DNA of 64,000 bases, taken from Areca catechu. Its lineage: Eukaryota; Streptophyta; Magnoliopsida; Arecales; Arecaceae. How positions within the stretch are numbered: the first letter of the stretch is position 1; each line of letters opens with the position of its first letter. Under the pieces are notes generated by a model. The model was not told the DNA's origin, made no database searches, and saw nothing but the letters and a program-made list of their open reading frames with translations. The stretch covers positions 372,001 through 436,000 of the forward strand of contig JAHSVC010000030.1 in NCBI GenBank assembly GCA_021397845.1. The letters run 5' to 3'. The position numbers and the translations under genes were made by a program. Below, one piece after another: positions 47,195 through 58,967 of this stretch.

Positions 47195-49544
47195 TGTGGA
47201 ATTGTGTCCCAAAGCAATCGTCTGGGTTGTAGGCGGTTGTGCTAAGTTTTGTATTTATATTTATGAATTAATAAAATATTATTTTTGGCAGCTCATCACA
47301 TATTGTATTTTTCTGAAATGAACTCTTTCCATGTGATGAAGTCCTTAGGACTACACTGACTTCGATAACAGAGAGGATGTATCGAGTGGTCCTTAAACCC
47401 AGTTCACAATCAAAGGATATATTGTACTGGACGACAATATATCAAGTATAGGGTGTTGCAGTTCACATCGTTTGGTTGTCCTCTTGACCAAATGAGTGTG
47501 GTGACACTGATGTGATCTACAAGTGGGATATGTGGTATCTCATTGAACGTGACTCCGTGCAGCCCCTTTCTGCCAAAGGAAAACTCACGATTGGATATGG
47601 GTATATGTGTCCCTCAGACCTGAGGTCTTTACGGTAGCTTGCAAGCAACTCCCTGTATTTTGGTGCCGGACTACCTGGATTTTTAATCCGGTGATGGAAG
47701 GTTTGGGTATAGGCAAGTACTTGTGGAGCAGTGATGGACCAAGATGGAATTGACCTGTACAAACAGTTTGGATTGAATGTCTCGCAGTATCTCAATTTAG
47801 CAAATCCTCGGTCGGGATAGTCCTAGTGAAGAGTTACTGGGCTTGCAAAGTTGAGACACGTAGTCGACTGACTCAGTCTGGGTTGGCAGCCCAATCTCAA
47901 TCGTCCTGAGCATTAGAGGTCAAAGGGATGAATTATAGGTAACTATATGCCAGAGTTCGATTGTTTGCTCCCGCATCTTTTACCTATCGGACGCGACGGG
48001 ATCCATTACTAGATGGTTTCCTGTGCTGGTACTAGAAATTGTTCTAGTGCTACCGTTTAGGTTCGAACCTATGAGGTCACACGCCACAGAGGATAACTCT
48101 CTGATCCGGATACCAATTACGATTGGGAATCGTCTCAGTTTTATGGTCACAGTATTTTTTGAGCAATTTTTTCCCTGTCTTGCCCTTATCTGTGTCGACC
48201 GAAAAATGTTCCGGGTTGACCAGCACTGCCCCAGGATTTTTCTGAATCAATTTTGAAATGATTCGGAGTCGTTTCAGCTTCCAATTGGTTGTGAACCAAT
48301 TTTAATTCCCTAAACCAGGTTCAATTGGATTGAACCACCATTGGGTTTGAACCAAATTGATTTAATGGGATTGGACCAATTTTTGGCTTGGACCGGTTTT
48401 GGATGAACCAGCATTTTCTTTTCCACATGACCGTTTACACGGTAATTCGCTGGAAAGAATTCCATGCGTCCGTGAAGGCCAAACGTCCCAAAACAAAAAT
48501 CCCTGGCGCCTCTTCTTCTCCCTCCACCGTTGCACTTTTAAACCCTGTTAATAACTTGATTAATTAGGTTAATGGCAGCGGTTGCCTCTTACCCTCCCAG
48601 CCTCTCTGGCCTCCCTCTCCCTGCTGCTTATATACATTAGCACCCCTGTTTCAGCAAAACGTGTTCCCATCGTGTGAAGTGAAAAACCAACGAGAGTGTT
48701 TTTTTTTTCAGCGTGTGAAGAGCTCAATGTTATTCCTTTGAGAGGTTGAGAGATTGCTTCCATTAGGTGCTTGTTAGGTTGGGATTTGGAGGGTGTGAGG
48801 GAGAGAACCCATCGTTCAAGTGCTCAAAATCCCATTTCAGCAAAGCTCTGTTGCAGAAAACCTGTGACCGTGAAGCCCTCTTCCGGTGGCTAGCACCGTG
48901 CGTGGAGGGCGAGATCCGAGAGTCCGGGCGTGTCTCCCCTCTAGAGGGAGTACCACTCTACTCCTAGGAGCAAACCACGCGGATCGGGATCACCCCAATT
49001 GCTCCGAATCGAAGGCCAAAGTCTGCTGTCCAGTTCTGCTGTAGAAATCTGGCAGCAGACTTGGTGAATTATTTAATTTTTTTGGCTTAGATTTGATTGC
49101 AGAAATCGGTGGCAAATCGAAGAAGACTTGTCCAAGAAGCCGCTGCTCAAATTTGGGAGCAAACGGAGGTCCGGAAGGTGGTGTTCCGTGCCATTTTGAA
49201 AGCTAAAAACAGATTCTATTTCAGCCCAACGAGGAAGACAACCGGAATAACTTTATTCCAGTTATTCCAGTCTATTCCAGGTTTATTCCAGAGTTATTCC
49301 AGGTGGAATAAAGGTATGAAAAATTTATTTTTTATCATGCATGGATATATTAAATTGTTTAATATTTTATAAATATTTTATATGTTTATGCATGCCTAAA
49401 TACAACTAGATTTAGATTAATTCCTGGCGGAGCAGATTTCCGCTGCGCGAATTTAAAAATTGTTTTAAAATCCAATCTGCTCCCGCATATGTTTGCATGC
49501 CTAGTGTAGGATCTTGTCAAACTACCTGCATCAATCTACTTTCA
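47195..49544 (+). repeat. 5' LTR of the Copia element
   Basis: It starts TGTGGAATTGTGTCCC (the other copy reads TGTTGGGAATTG, so a few bases are lost here) and ends CTACTTTCA. Differences from 54996-57330 are scattered transitions and many one-base length changes. TTATTCCAG units repeat near 49250-49300. Its ORFs recur in the other LTR and are not genes. Confidence 0.92.
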
Positions 49545-49545
49545 T

Positions 49546-49557
49546 TGGTATCAGAGC
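49546..49557 (+). other. Primer binding site of the Copia element (tRNA-Met type)
   Basis: TGGTATCAGAGC starts one base after the LTR end and matches the complement of the initiator tRNA-Met 3' end, the standard primer of plant Copia elements. Confidence 0.9.
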
Positions 49558-51046
49558 CAGGTGAATTGTAATCTAATCTAGCATGCATGTTTACAGATTA
49601 AAAATGGTTTAATCTTAAAGATGTATTAAAATTTTTTTTGGAACCTAGTTGAGATCTTCACCATGACCTGTATCTTGACACGATACGGATCGTCTGTGTT
49701 GGCCTCTTCAGAAGGATCCTTAAAGAATTAAAAATTAAAAATTGTTTTAATTGGAGATACATGGATTAGGCATGTTTATAAAATATTTATAAAATATCTT
49801 GATGCATGAATTTTTGGTTATGTAAAAGTATTTTACATTGTGACTTAATTAAAATTGTTTTAATTAAATCTTTGGCTTATTTAAATCTTTTAGGTTTATG
49901 AAATCTAAAACACTTGCATAAGCCATTTTGGGTTAATTGGGTTAGCTGACTAGTTGGGTCCATAACTGGGTTAGACCTAAGTTTAGTTGAAACGGATAAG
50001 AAGAAGATTAAACAAAAGTTGTTTAAGGTCATTCTTTAGAACTATCTAATAATTAGAATAGTTGATCCGTTCATCTAAAATGGATCCAATTAGTGGCTCA
50101 GTGGATGCCCGAGTCTTTAGGCTAGTCTGATCGAGTCTGGTAAACGACTGGTGTCGAGGTAGGTTTGGCATTGTGATCATGGCTATATGAGGCTACTCTT
50201 TCCTGGCCAACTTAGTTGGTGTCTAGGAAAGATGGTTAATGGCGGATACTCACCCATGATCTCACCTATCTGGCTAGTCGAGTTGACCAGAACTGATTGG
50301 AAAAGCTCATGACTCGAGTTAACCCATGTCACCCAGGTTGATCGGTCTGATGATCTATAGGTGCCCATGGATCATTTGTTGATTTATTTCAATCCTCCTG
50401 GAATCTGATTGATTCAGTGGGAGGATGATCATGTTTTATCTCTTTCTTCTGTCATAATTAAAATTCCTCTAAAATTATTAGGTCCTTAAAAAGACTAAGT
50501 CAAGGAGTTGATAGTGTCTTTGCCTCCCATTAAGTTGGATAGAAAATGTGTCCACTAGCTTGGTGTGCATCGGCAGTTCCATAGAACGGGTGTACATCCG
50601 ATGACTGGAATTTCTATCTGATCGATGATGGTTCAGTGCAACCTCCTTAACGGGACCAGGTGAGCCGGCCATAGTCGGGCTTGGTCTTTAGTTAACTGGA
50701 AGCATTGGATTCATCATTTTAATGGTTAGACCTAACCAGAGACCCGCAATAGGAGGCCCCTAGGCCGATTGGGGTGCTCTCTGGGTCAAAATAATTTACT
50801 GAAAATTGTTTAGGGAAACAATTGGTTTACGAACCTACCTTTAGGCTCGTATGGGTGAGCCGGCCATAGTCGGGCTCATGCGAGGCCTATTGGATTTCAG
50901 TACCCACTTGAGAAAAAGTATTTTCACGGATTGGAGTTTGAGGCTACCAATCTGAAAAATTAGTGGGATAAACCTTTAGACTAAAGTCCAAGTCTTTTGG
51001 TTAAATTATTAATTCAATACACTAATTTGTCTTGTTTTCTTTTCAG
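49558..51046. other. Copia untranslated leader
   Basis: About 1.5 kb between the primer site and gag without a convincing ORF. TGAGCCGGCCATAGTCGGGC occurs twice (about 50661 and 50854), a local direct repeat. Such long leaders are common in long-LTR Copia elements. Confidence 0.6.
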
Positions 51047-51909
51047 ATGTCTTCAAATTTATCGCTCCGGTCACTTCTCGATAACAAGAAGTTAAAGGGT
51101 CACAACTTCGATAGTTGGTATCGAAGGTTGAGAATTATTCTGGAGCATGAACGGATCCTCTATGTGATAACGGATCCGGCACTGAAATCCCTCCTGCTAA
51201 TGCACGGAGTGTGGTCAGAGACGCTTATCTGAAGTGGGTCTTGATCGCACTACTGTCGGTGCATTATGTTAGCGGCGATGAATGACGAGTTCAGTCGCAA
51301 ATTCGAGGAGGCCCAACCTGATGAAATCCTTCAAAAATTGAAGGAATCCTTCGGCACCCCGGATGATGTAGAACGGTACAAAGTGTCTTGTGCCATCTAC
51401 AACTCCAAGATGCCGAATGGTGGTTCAGTCGTGATCATGTATTATACATGATCGAGCTGATTGAAAAACTGGACAAACTCGGATGCCCCTTGCACGAGCA
51501 GCTCAGCAAGGATGCGATCCTGAATTCTCTTCCCTCCTCCTATCTTGACTTTCTTGATCATTACAGAATGAACAAGCCTGTGTCAACTACCATGGTCTTT
51601 TGGGGTTGCTGCAGACTTTCGAGAAAGACCACCAACTGAATAAGGGGGGGTGTGAATTTAGTGGGAGGAAGTAGAGGTCGTCGTCCCTTTAAGAAAGGGA
51701 AAAAGAAAATAAATAAAAAGGGAAAGAAGGTGCAGAATGCTCCTGGCCCTAGTCAGACCAGGAAGTATAAGGCTGATCAATATCTTTCTGCAGAATGTTT
51801 CTACTGCAAGAAGAAGGGACACTGGAAGAGGAACTGTCCTCTTTATATTGCGTCCCTTGATCCGAACAGGCCGAGAAGCAGAAGTCTGCTGAACAAGGTA
51901 TTTATATGA
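51047..51909 (+). pseudogene. Copia gag
   Basis: The ATG at 51047 is preferred over the in-frame one at 51032 because MSSNLSLRSLLDN fits the family start. KLKGHNFDSWYRRLRIILEH and ERILYVI follow. After a frameshift come the capsid part (EEAQPDEILQKLKESFGTPD, about 51310-51370) and LIEKLDKLGCPLHEQLSKDA (about 51455-51515). A Lys-rich segment precedes a CCHC zinc knuckle CFYCKKKGHWKRNC (about 51796-51837). Shifts near 51230, 51440 and 51600 break the frame. Confidence 0.85.
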
Positions 51910-54900
51910 TAAAACCTTGTAATTACTCAATTGTTGATACTGCTAACTGGGTATTGATATTGGTAGTCCAATTCATATTTATAATTCGTTACAGGGACTT
52001 CAAGTTAGCAGAAGATTTGAAGATGGAGAACAGTTTCTGAGCGTCGGGAATGGAAATCGTGTTCCAGTACTGGCGATCGGAGTCCAGCGTCTTGTCTTTG
52101 AGTCTTGTACTGTCGAACTAGTCGACTGTCACTATTGTCCTAGTTTCATTATGAGCATAATCTCTGTAGGCCTTTTGGCCAATTATGGTTTTGAACTTTT
52201 AATAAAAGGAGATTTTTGCAATGTTATTTTGAATAACTCTGTTATAATGAAAGCTAGATTAAATAATGGCATATACGTACTATCAAGGTCTGTTAGTGTA
52301 ATGTGTATATATCTTGCAAACGCCCAAGGGTAGATAATGTCAATGATTTGTACCTTGGCACTGTAGGCTAGGTCATATTAACCAAAATAGGATAAACAAG
52401 ATGCAAGGAGATGGACTCCTCGAGGTCAGTGATTCTGAATCACTGTCCACTTGTGAATCCTGTTTACTTGGTAAAATGACAAAGTCACCTTTTACTGGAA
52501 AAGGTGAACGAGCTACAGAACTTCTAAGTCTAATACATACTGATGTATGTGGACCGATGTCAGTTAGTGCCAGAGAAGGATACAAATATTTAATTACTTT
52601 TACAGACGACTTTTCAAGATTCAGTTATGTCTTTTTAATGAGACATAAGTCTGAATCGTTTGAAATGTTCAAAACGATATCGTAATGAAGTAGAAAAGCA
52701 AACTGGAAAAGGTATTAAAACCTTTCGATCTGATCGAGGTGGTGAATACTTATTGGTAATTTTTTGACATATCTTGAGGAGAATGGAATTCTCTCTCAGT
52801 GGACTCCTCCAGGAACACCATAGTGGAATGGTGTGTCCGAAAGGAGGAATCGAACCTTGTTGGACATGGTTCGATCCATGATAGGCTTTGCAACTCTGCT
52901 GCTATCCTTTTGGGGATATGCGCTTCAGACAGCCTGTTACTTATTAAATAATGTTCCAAGTAAGTCTGTTGTCTCCACTCCGTATGAGATGTGGAATGGG
53001 CGTAAACCCTCAATCTCACTCCTTCGGGTCTGGGGATGTCGGCTTACGTAAAGCGTTTAGACTCAGACAAACTTGGTCCTAAGTCTGACAAGTGTTTATT
53101 TATTGGTTATCCTAAGGAAACCAAAGGGTATTTCTTCTACTTGGAGAATGAACAAAAGGTGTTCGTTGCTCTTAGAGCTATCTTTTTGGAAAAGGAGTTC
53201 CTTGGAGAAGGAACTATAGCTTCTAAGATTGAACTTGATGAAGTTCACCCAATAGAAGAACCTACACACTCTAAGGACATCGTAGAACCGGCTGTGATTG
53301 AATCACACCCAGAACCATTAGGAGATCCGGTAGAATACCGCGTCACCCAGACAGATACTATGGTTTCTTGGTCCGGGACGGCAATCCCATTGAGCTCGAT
53401 GAGAACAATGAGGATCCGATCACCTATATGGATGCACTTCAGAGATCTGACTCTGAGGCATGGCTTGGAGCCATGCGATCCGAAATGGAGTCCATGGAAA
53501 TCAACAATGTTTGGACATTGGTTGATCGCCTGAAGGAATAAAACCCATCGGGTGTAAATGGATCTTCAAGAGGAAAAGGGGTGCAGATGGGAAGGTAGAG
53601 ACCTATAAAGTCCGTCTGGTTGCCAAGGGGTATCGTCAGCGATATGGTATCGATTATGACGAGACTTTCTTCCCTGTGGCAATGCTCAAGTCCATTCGGA
53701 TCATGCTTGCTTTGGTAGCATATTTTGATTACGAGATCTAGCAGATGGATGTTCGAACCGCTTTCCTTAATGGGGAGCTGGAAGAAGAGGTGTATATGAT
53801 ACAGCCTGAAGGGTTCACATCCACAAATGAATCAAAAGTATGCAAGTTGCAAAGGTCCATCTATGGACTCAAGCAAGCGTCTCGAAGTTGGAACTTACGG
53901 TTTGATAGGTGTATCAAATCGCATGGCTTCGTTAAGAACGGAGAAGAACCGTGCATCTATAAATGGGTTAATGGTTCTGTGAATGTATTCCTAGTACTGT
54001 ATGTTGACGACATTCTCTTAATCGGGAATGATGTCGCAATTACAAGGAATAAAGGTCTGGTTATCATCTAAGTTCTCCATGAAGGACTTGGGTGAAGCTT
54101 CTTACATACTAGGTATGAAAATTTATAGAGATAGATCTAAGAAGCTTTTGGGACTGTCCTAGTCTACGTACATTGACATTGTGTTGAACGGTTCAGCATG
54201 GAAAATTCCAAGAAAGGCTATCTTCCGATAGGTTCTGGAATTACTCTTTCCAAGAAGGATTATGCGACAACTCCTGAGGAAAGAGAGCGCATGAGTAGAG
54301 TACCTTATGCTTCTGCAGTAGGCTCTATCATGTATGCTATGACTTGTACTAGACCAGACGTGGCATACTCACTAGGAGTAGTGAGCAGATAACAGTCTGA
54401 CCCAGGTGAGGCGCATTGGAAGGTGGTTAATTCCATCTTTAAGTATTTAAGAAATACAAAAGATCAATGGCTGATTTATGGAGAACCTGACTTGAAACTT
54501 GTGGGGTACTCTGACTCCAGTTTCCAATCAGATAGAGATGATAGCAAGAGTGTGTCAGGGTTTGTTTTACCATGAATGGAGGAGCGATCTGCTGGAAAAG
54601 TTCTAAGCAGGCAACTGTTGCAGACTCGGTATGCGAAGCAGAATACATTGCAGCATCAGATGCGGCAAAGGAAGCTGTATGGTTGCGGAAGTTCCTTGGA
54701 GAGCTAGGGGTGGCACCTTCCCTAGATGGTCCTGTTCCGGTGTACTGTGACAGCACTGGAGCCATTGCTCAAGCTAAGGAGCCTAAAGCTCATCACCGCA
54801 CCAAACACATTTTGTGGCGCTACCACCTTGTACAAGAGATCGTGGAACGAGGCGACATCAATCTTCTGAAGATCGATGGAAAAGAAAATCTGGCCGACCC

Positions 54901-54982
54901 CTTCACTAAAGCCCTTGGAATAAAAGAGTTCGACTATTATAAATGGGAAATGGGTATTAGATACTCTTCTGATTGGCTTTAG
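51910..54982 (+). pseudogene. Copia pol (protease, integrase, RT, RNase H)
   Basis: The protease is degenerate (an IDIGSPIHI-like active site near 51955). Integrase follows: LLSLIHTDVCGPM (first Asp, near 52543), KTFRSDRGGEY (second Asp, near 52725), and WNGVSERRNRTLLDMV (Glu, near 52835). RT begins with an FKRKRGADGKVETYKVRLVA-like block (about 53565), then DVRTAFLNGELEEEVYMIQP (53748), KLQRSIYGLKQASRSWN, and the intact active site LYVDDILLIGND (about 53995-54030). RNase H has KSSKQATVADSVCEAEYIAA (54596-54655) and HHRTKHILWRYHLVQE, and ends at 54982. Frameshifts near 52685, 53040, 53360, 53540 and 54070 and in-frame stops disable it. Confidence 0.88.
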
Positions 54983-54995
54983 TACAAGTGGGAGT

Positions 54996-57330
54996 TGTTG
55001 GGAATTGTGTCCCAAAGCCAATCGCCTGGGTTATAGGCGGTTGTGCTAAGTTTTGTATTATTTTATGAATTAATAAAATATTATTTTTGGCAGCTCATCA
55101 CATATTGTATTTCCCTGAAATGAACTCTTTCCATGTGATGAAGTCCTTAGGACTACACTGACTTCGATACAGAGAGGATGTATCGAGTGGTCTTTAAACC
55201 CAATTCACAACCAAAGGGTATATTGTACTGGACGGTAAAATATCAAGTATGTTGTTGCAGTTCACATCGTTGGTTCCTCTTGACCAAATGAGTGTGGTGA
55301 CACTGATATGATATACAAGTGGGATATGTGGTATCTCATTGAACGTGACTCTGTGCAGCCCCTTTCTGCCAAAGGAAATTTCATGATTGGATATGGATAT
55401 ATGTGTCCCTCAGACCTGAGGTCATCACGGTAGCTTGCAAGCAACTCCCTGTGTTTTGGTGCCGGACTACCTGGATTTTAATCCGGTGACGGAAGGTTTC
55501 TGGGTACAGGCAAGTACTTGTGGAGCAGTGATGGACCAAGATGGAATTGACCTGTACAAACAGTTTGGATTGAATGTCTCGCAGTATCTCAATTTAGCAA
55601 ATCCTCGGCCGGGGGTAGTCCTAGTGAAGAGTTACTGGGCTTGCAAGGTTGAGACACGTAGTCGACTGACTCAGTCTGGGTTGGCAGCCCAATCTCAGTC
55701 GTCTTGAGCATTAGAGGTCAAAGGGATGAATTATACGGTAACCATATGCCAGAGGTTCGATTGTTTGCTCCCGCATCTTTCACCTATCCGGATGCGGGAC
55801 TCATTGCTAGATGGTTTCCTGTGCTGGTACTAGAAATTGTTCAAGTGCTACTGTTTAGGTTCGAACCTATGAGGTCACACGCCACAGAGGATAACTCTCT
55901 GATCTGGATACCGATTACGATTGGGAATCGTCTCGGTTTTATGGTCACAGTATTTTTTTGAGCAATTTTTTCCCCACCTTGCCCTTGTCTGTGTCTACCG
56001 AAAAATGTTCCGGGTTGACCAGCACTGCGCCAGGATTTTTCTGAATTAATTTTGAACTGATTCGGAGTTCGTTTCGACCTCCAATTGGTTGTGAACCAAT
56101 TTTAATTCCCTAAACCAGGTTCAATTGGATTGAACCACCATTGGGTTGAACCAAATTGATTTAATGGGATTGGACCAATTTTTGGCTTGGACCGGTTTGG
56201 ATGAACCGGCGTTTTCTTTTCCACATGACGTTTACACGGTAATTCGCTGGAAAGAATTCCATGCGTCCGTGAAGGCCAAACATCCCAAAACAAAATCCCT
56301 GGCGCTGGAGCCTCTTCTTTCCCTCCACCGTTGCACTTTTAAACCATGTTAATAACTTGATTAATTAGGTTAATGGCAGCGGTTGCCTCTTACCCTCCCA
56401 GCCTCTCTTGGCTCCCTCTCCTGCTGCGTATATAATTAGCACCCCTGTTCAGCAAAACGTGTTCCCACCGTGTGAAGTGAAAAACCACAAGAGTGTTTTT
56501 TTTTTTCAGCGTATGAAGAGCTTCAAGTTATTCCTTTTGAGAGGTTGAGAGATTGCTTCCATTGGGTGCTTGTTAGGTTGGGATTTGGAGGGTGTGAGGG
56601 AGAGAACCCATCGTTTCAAGTGCTCAAAATCCTATTTCAGCAAAGCTCTGTTGCAGAAAACCTGTGACCGTGAAGCCCTCTTTCGGCGGCTAGCACCGTG
56701 CGTGGAGGCAGATCCGAGAGTCCCGGGCGTGTCTCCCCTCTAGAGGGAGTACCACTCTACTCCTAGGAGCAAACCACGCGGACCGGGATCATCCCAATTG
56801 CTCCGAATCGAAGGCCAAAGTCTGCTGTCCAGTTCTGTTGCAGAAATCTGGCAGCATACTTTGGTGAATTATTTAATTTTTTTGGCTTAGATTTGATTGC
56901 AGAAATCGGTGGCAAATCGAAGAAGACTTGTCCAAGAAGCCGCTGCTCAAATTTGGGAGCAAACGGAGGTCCGGAAGGTGGTGTTCCGGTGCCATTTGAA
57001 AGCCAAAAATAGATCCTATTTCAGCCCAACGATGAAGACAACTGAATAACTTTATTCCAGTTATTCCAGTCTATTCCAGGTTTATTCCAGAGTTATTCTA
57101 GGTGGAATAAAGGTATGGAAAATTTATTTTTTATCATGCATGGATATATTAAATTGTTTAATTTTTATGTTTATGCATGCTTAAATACAACTAGATTTAG
57201 ATTAATTCCTGGTGGAGCAGATTCCCGCTGCGCGAATTTTAAAAATTATTTTAAAATCCAATCTGCTCCCGCAGATGTTTGCATGCCTAGTGTAGGATCT
57301 TGTCAAACTACCTGCAACAGTCTACTTTCA
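54996..57330 (+). repeat. 3' LTR of the Copia element
   Basis: It starts TGTTGGGAATTGTGTCCC and ends CTACTTTCA, directly followed by the GAGAT duplication. It has kept the full terminal TGTTGGG that the 5' copy lacks. The polypurine tract immediately precedes it. Confidence 0.93.
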
Positions 57331-57568
57331 GAGATTAGCCGGGAGCGATGCTTTGGCTCACCAGAAACCCCCTCGGGTTGCATCTGTCATAATGCTTCTT
57401 CGGACCCGCTGACGTGTCATTTTTGTATTGGTCTTAATGCATGTTTTACGAAGCGGCGGTGATCATGGTATTAATGGCATTGGATTTTTACCTTTCCACG
57501 TCAGCTCCGTATTGACTCCCTTCACCCTGAATGCAGCGCCCCGCCGAGACTTGGAAGTGTGGGGCAAA
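57331..57568 (+). other. Gypsy interior resumed, with polypurine tract
   Basis: Sequence after the Copia insertion continues the Gypsy non-coding 3' part. It ends with the purine-rich GGAAGTGTGGGGCAAA (about 57552-57568), just before the TGATGTAAC start of the 3' LTR. Confidence 0.6.
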
Positions 57569-58967
57569 TGATGTAACAAGATCGCTGACATCGAGTCCCT
57601 TTCGGATCCAGCCGGATGCCATGCTAGCAGAAGTTGCCACGTCAAACCCCCTCTTCGAGTTCCTTTGCCGGGTGGCTCCCTCGAGGTCGAGCCCACCTCG
57701 GCCGAAGTCGAGCTCCCGCCTTCTTCGAGTTCCTTCACCCGGCGGCTTCCTCGAGGTCGAGTCCACCTCGATCGAAGTCGGGCTCCTGCCCTCTTCGAGC
57801 TCCTTCGCCGGGTGACTCCCTTGAGGTCGAGCCTATCTCGGTCGAAGTCGAGCTCCCATCCTCTTCGAGCTCCTTTGTCGGGCGGCTCCCTCGAGGTCGA
57901 GCCCACCTCGGCCGAAGTCAAGCTCCCGCTCTTTTCAAGCTCTTTCGCCAGGTGGCTCCCTCGAGGTCGAGCCCACCTCAGCCGAAGTCGAGCTCCCGCT
58001 TTTTTCGAGCTCCTTTGCGGGCTGCTCCCTCGAGGTCGAGCCATCTCAGTCGAAGCCGAGCTCCCTCTCCTCGAGCCAAGTGCCCTTCAGTCGAGAGGTC
58101 CGGCGGCCGGAGGTCGTCCCCATGGCCAAAGTTCACGGTGCTTTAAGGGATTCGGAAGCAGAAAGAAAGGGATATCACCACCTCCCTTGGGCAGCAGCGC
58201 GCCACTCAAAAATCATGGAGAGACACCCCTGGATGCCATGATCTCTCCGCCATTGTTTACACCTGATAGGAAAGGTGCCCCAATCGAGGCACTGTATTTC
58301 CTAGCCGATCGTTTGCACCACCCAGGAGAAGAACCTAGGCCAGGGGATTCAAACCAGGGGGCGGCTGCCCCCAAATCGAGGTCCTGCCAAATTTTTCAAA
58401 GTATAGCGACCAACTGGAAAGTGAGAACCTGCGGCATAACTTCCTATCATGAAGCGGGAAAGGCACTGGGGCGCGCCGCATGGAGCACTGCTGATCGTTG
58501 ACCTTCTGACACCCGTAGAGAGGGAGGAACCGAGGTGGGTAACTGGAAGGTTCCATGGCCTAAAAAAAAGTTCCAAGGGCCTTCAAACAAGGTAAGCAAG
58601 CAAAGGCAAGCGAAGGAAGAGTGAGCAAGAAGCAGAGTGCTCTGGGCTACCAGAGAACTCACCGAAGGAGTCTCGATAGACATAGCCACCACAGCTCAAG
58701 CTCTCCTCCATCGCTGTTGTTCTCATGCTACTCTTTCCTTTGAAAGCAAAACATCCTCCTCCTAGCATGGAGTCCGATCAAGGGCCCACCGGGAAGGATA
58801 TGTTCTCCTAGATCGCCACTGACTTGATCGTTGGAGTGCCCCCTCGAGATCCCTGGCCCAGGTCTCCTCTTTTTGTAGATCCGAGCGCGCGAGCTGGATT
58901 CTAGATGACGAGGTCGGTGTCTGGTGCCATCCCCAAGCTGCAGGCCACGGCGGTGTAGGTAGCAACA
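57569..58967 (+). repeat. 3' LTR of the Tat Gypsy (1399 bp)
   Basis: It starts TGATGTAACAAGATCGC and ends GGTAGCAACA. It aligns with 36466-38004 with many substitutions and indels, so it is older than the Copia LTR pair. It carries about 6 of the 66-bp units (57655-58045) against about 8 in the 5' LTR. Its ORFs are repeat translations, not genes. Confidence 0.85.

Larger units (their letters stand above)
47195..57330 (+). mobile_element. Copia LTR retrotransposon, 10.1 kb, nested in the Gypsy
   Basis: LTRs at 47195-49544 and 54996-57330 (about 2.35 kb each) are highly alike. The element is flanked by a perfect 5-bp target duplication, GAGAT, at 47190-47194 and 57331-57335. A tRNA-Met-type primer site follows the 5' LTR, and a purine tract (ACAAGTGGGAGT) precedes the 3' LTR. 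Gag, protease, integrase, reverse transcriptase and RNase H come in Ty1/Copia order. The long LTRs and gag resemble the Angela/Tork group, which I hold loosely. The coding region has several stops and one-base shifts, so this copy is not autonomous as written. Confidence 0.92.
36466..58967 (+). mobile_element. Gypsy LTR retrotransposon, Tat lineage, interrupted by a Copia
   Basis: LTRs at 36466-38004 and 57569-58967 share TGATGT and GCAACA ends and most internal sequence. A TTGGCGC-type primer site follows the left LTR, and a purine tract (GGAAGTGTGGGGCAAA) precedes the right one. Gag, protease, reverse transcriptase, RNase H, a second RNase H and integrase occur in Gypsy order on the plus strand, all damaged. 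The second RNase H and the antisense ORF downstream mark the Tat group. It lies inside the mudrA gene; flanks GTAAT and GTAGC agree at only 3 of 5 bases, so the target duplication is weak. Copia removed, it is about 12.4 kb. Confidence 0.87.

Noticed and set aside
48023..48256. ORFs duplicated at 48023-48256 and 55704-55961
   Set aside because: They lie in the two Copia LTRs and differ by frameshifts, so they are LTR sequence and not genes.
49546..49557. Possible tRNA-Met gene
   Set aside because: Only the primer-site complement is present, with no tRNA body.
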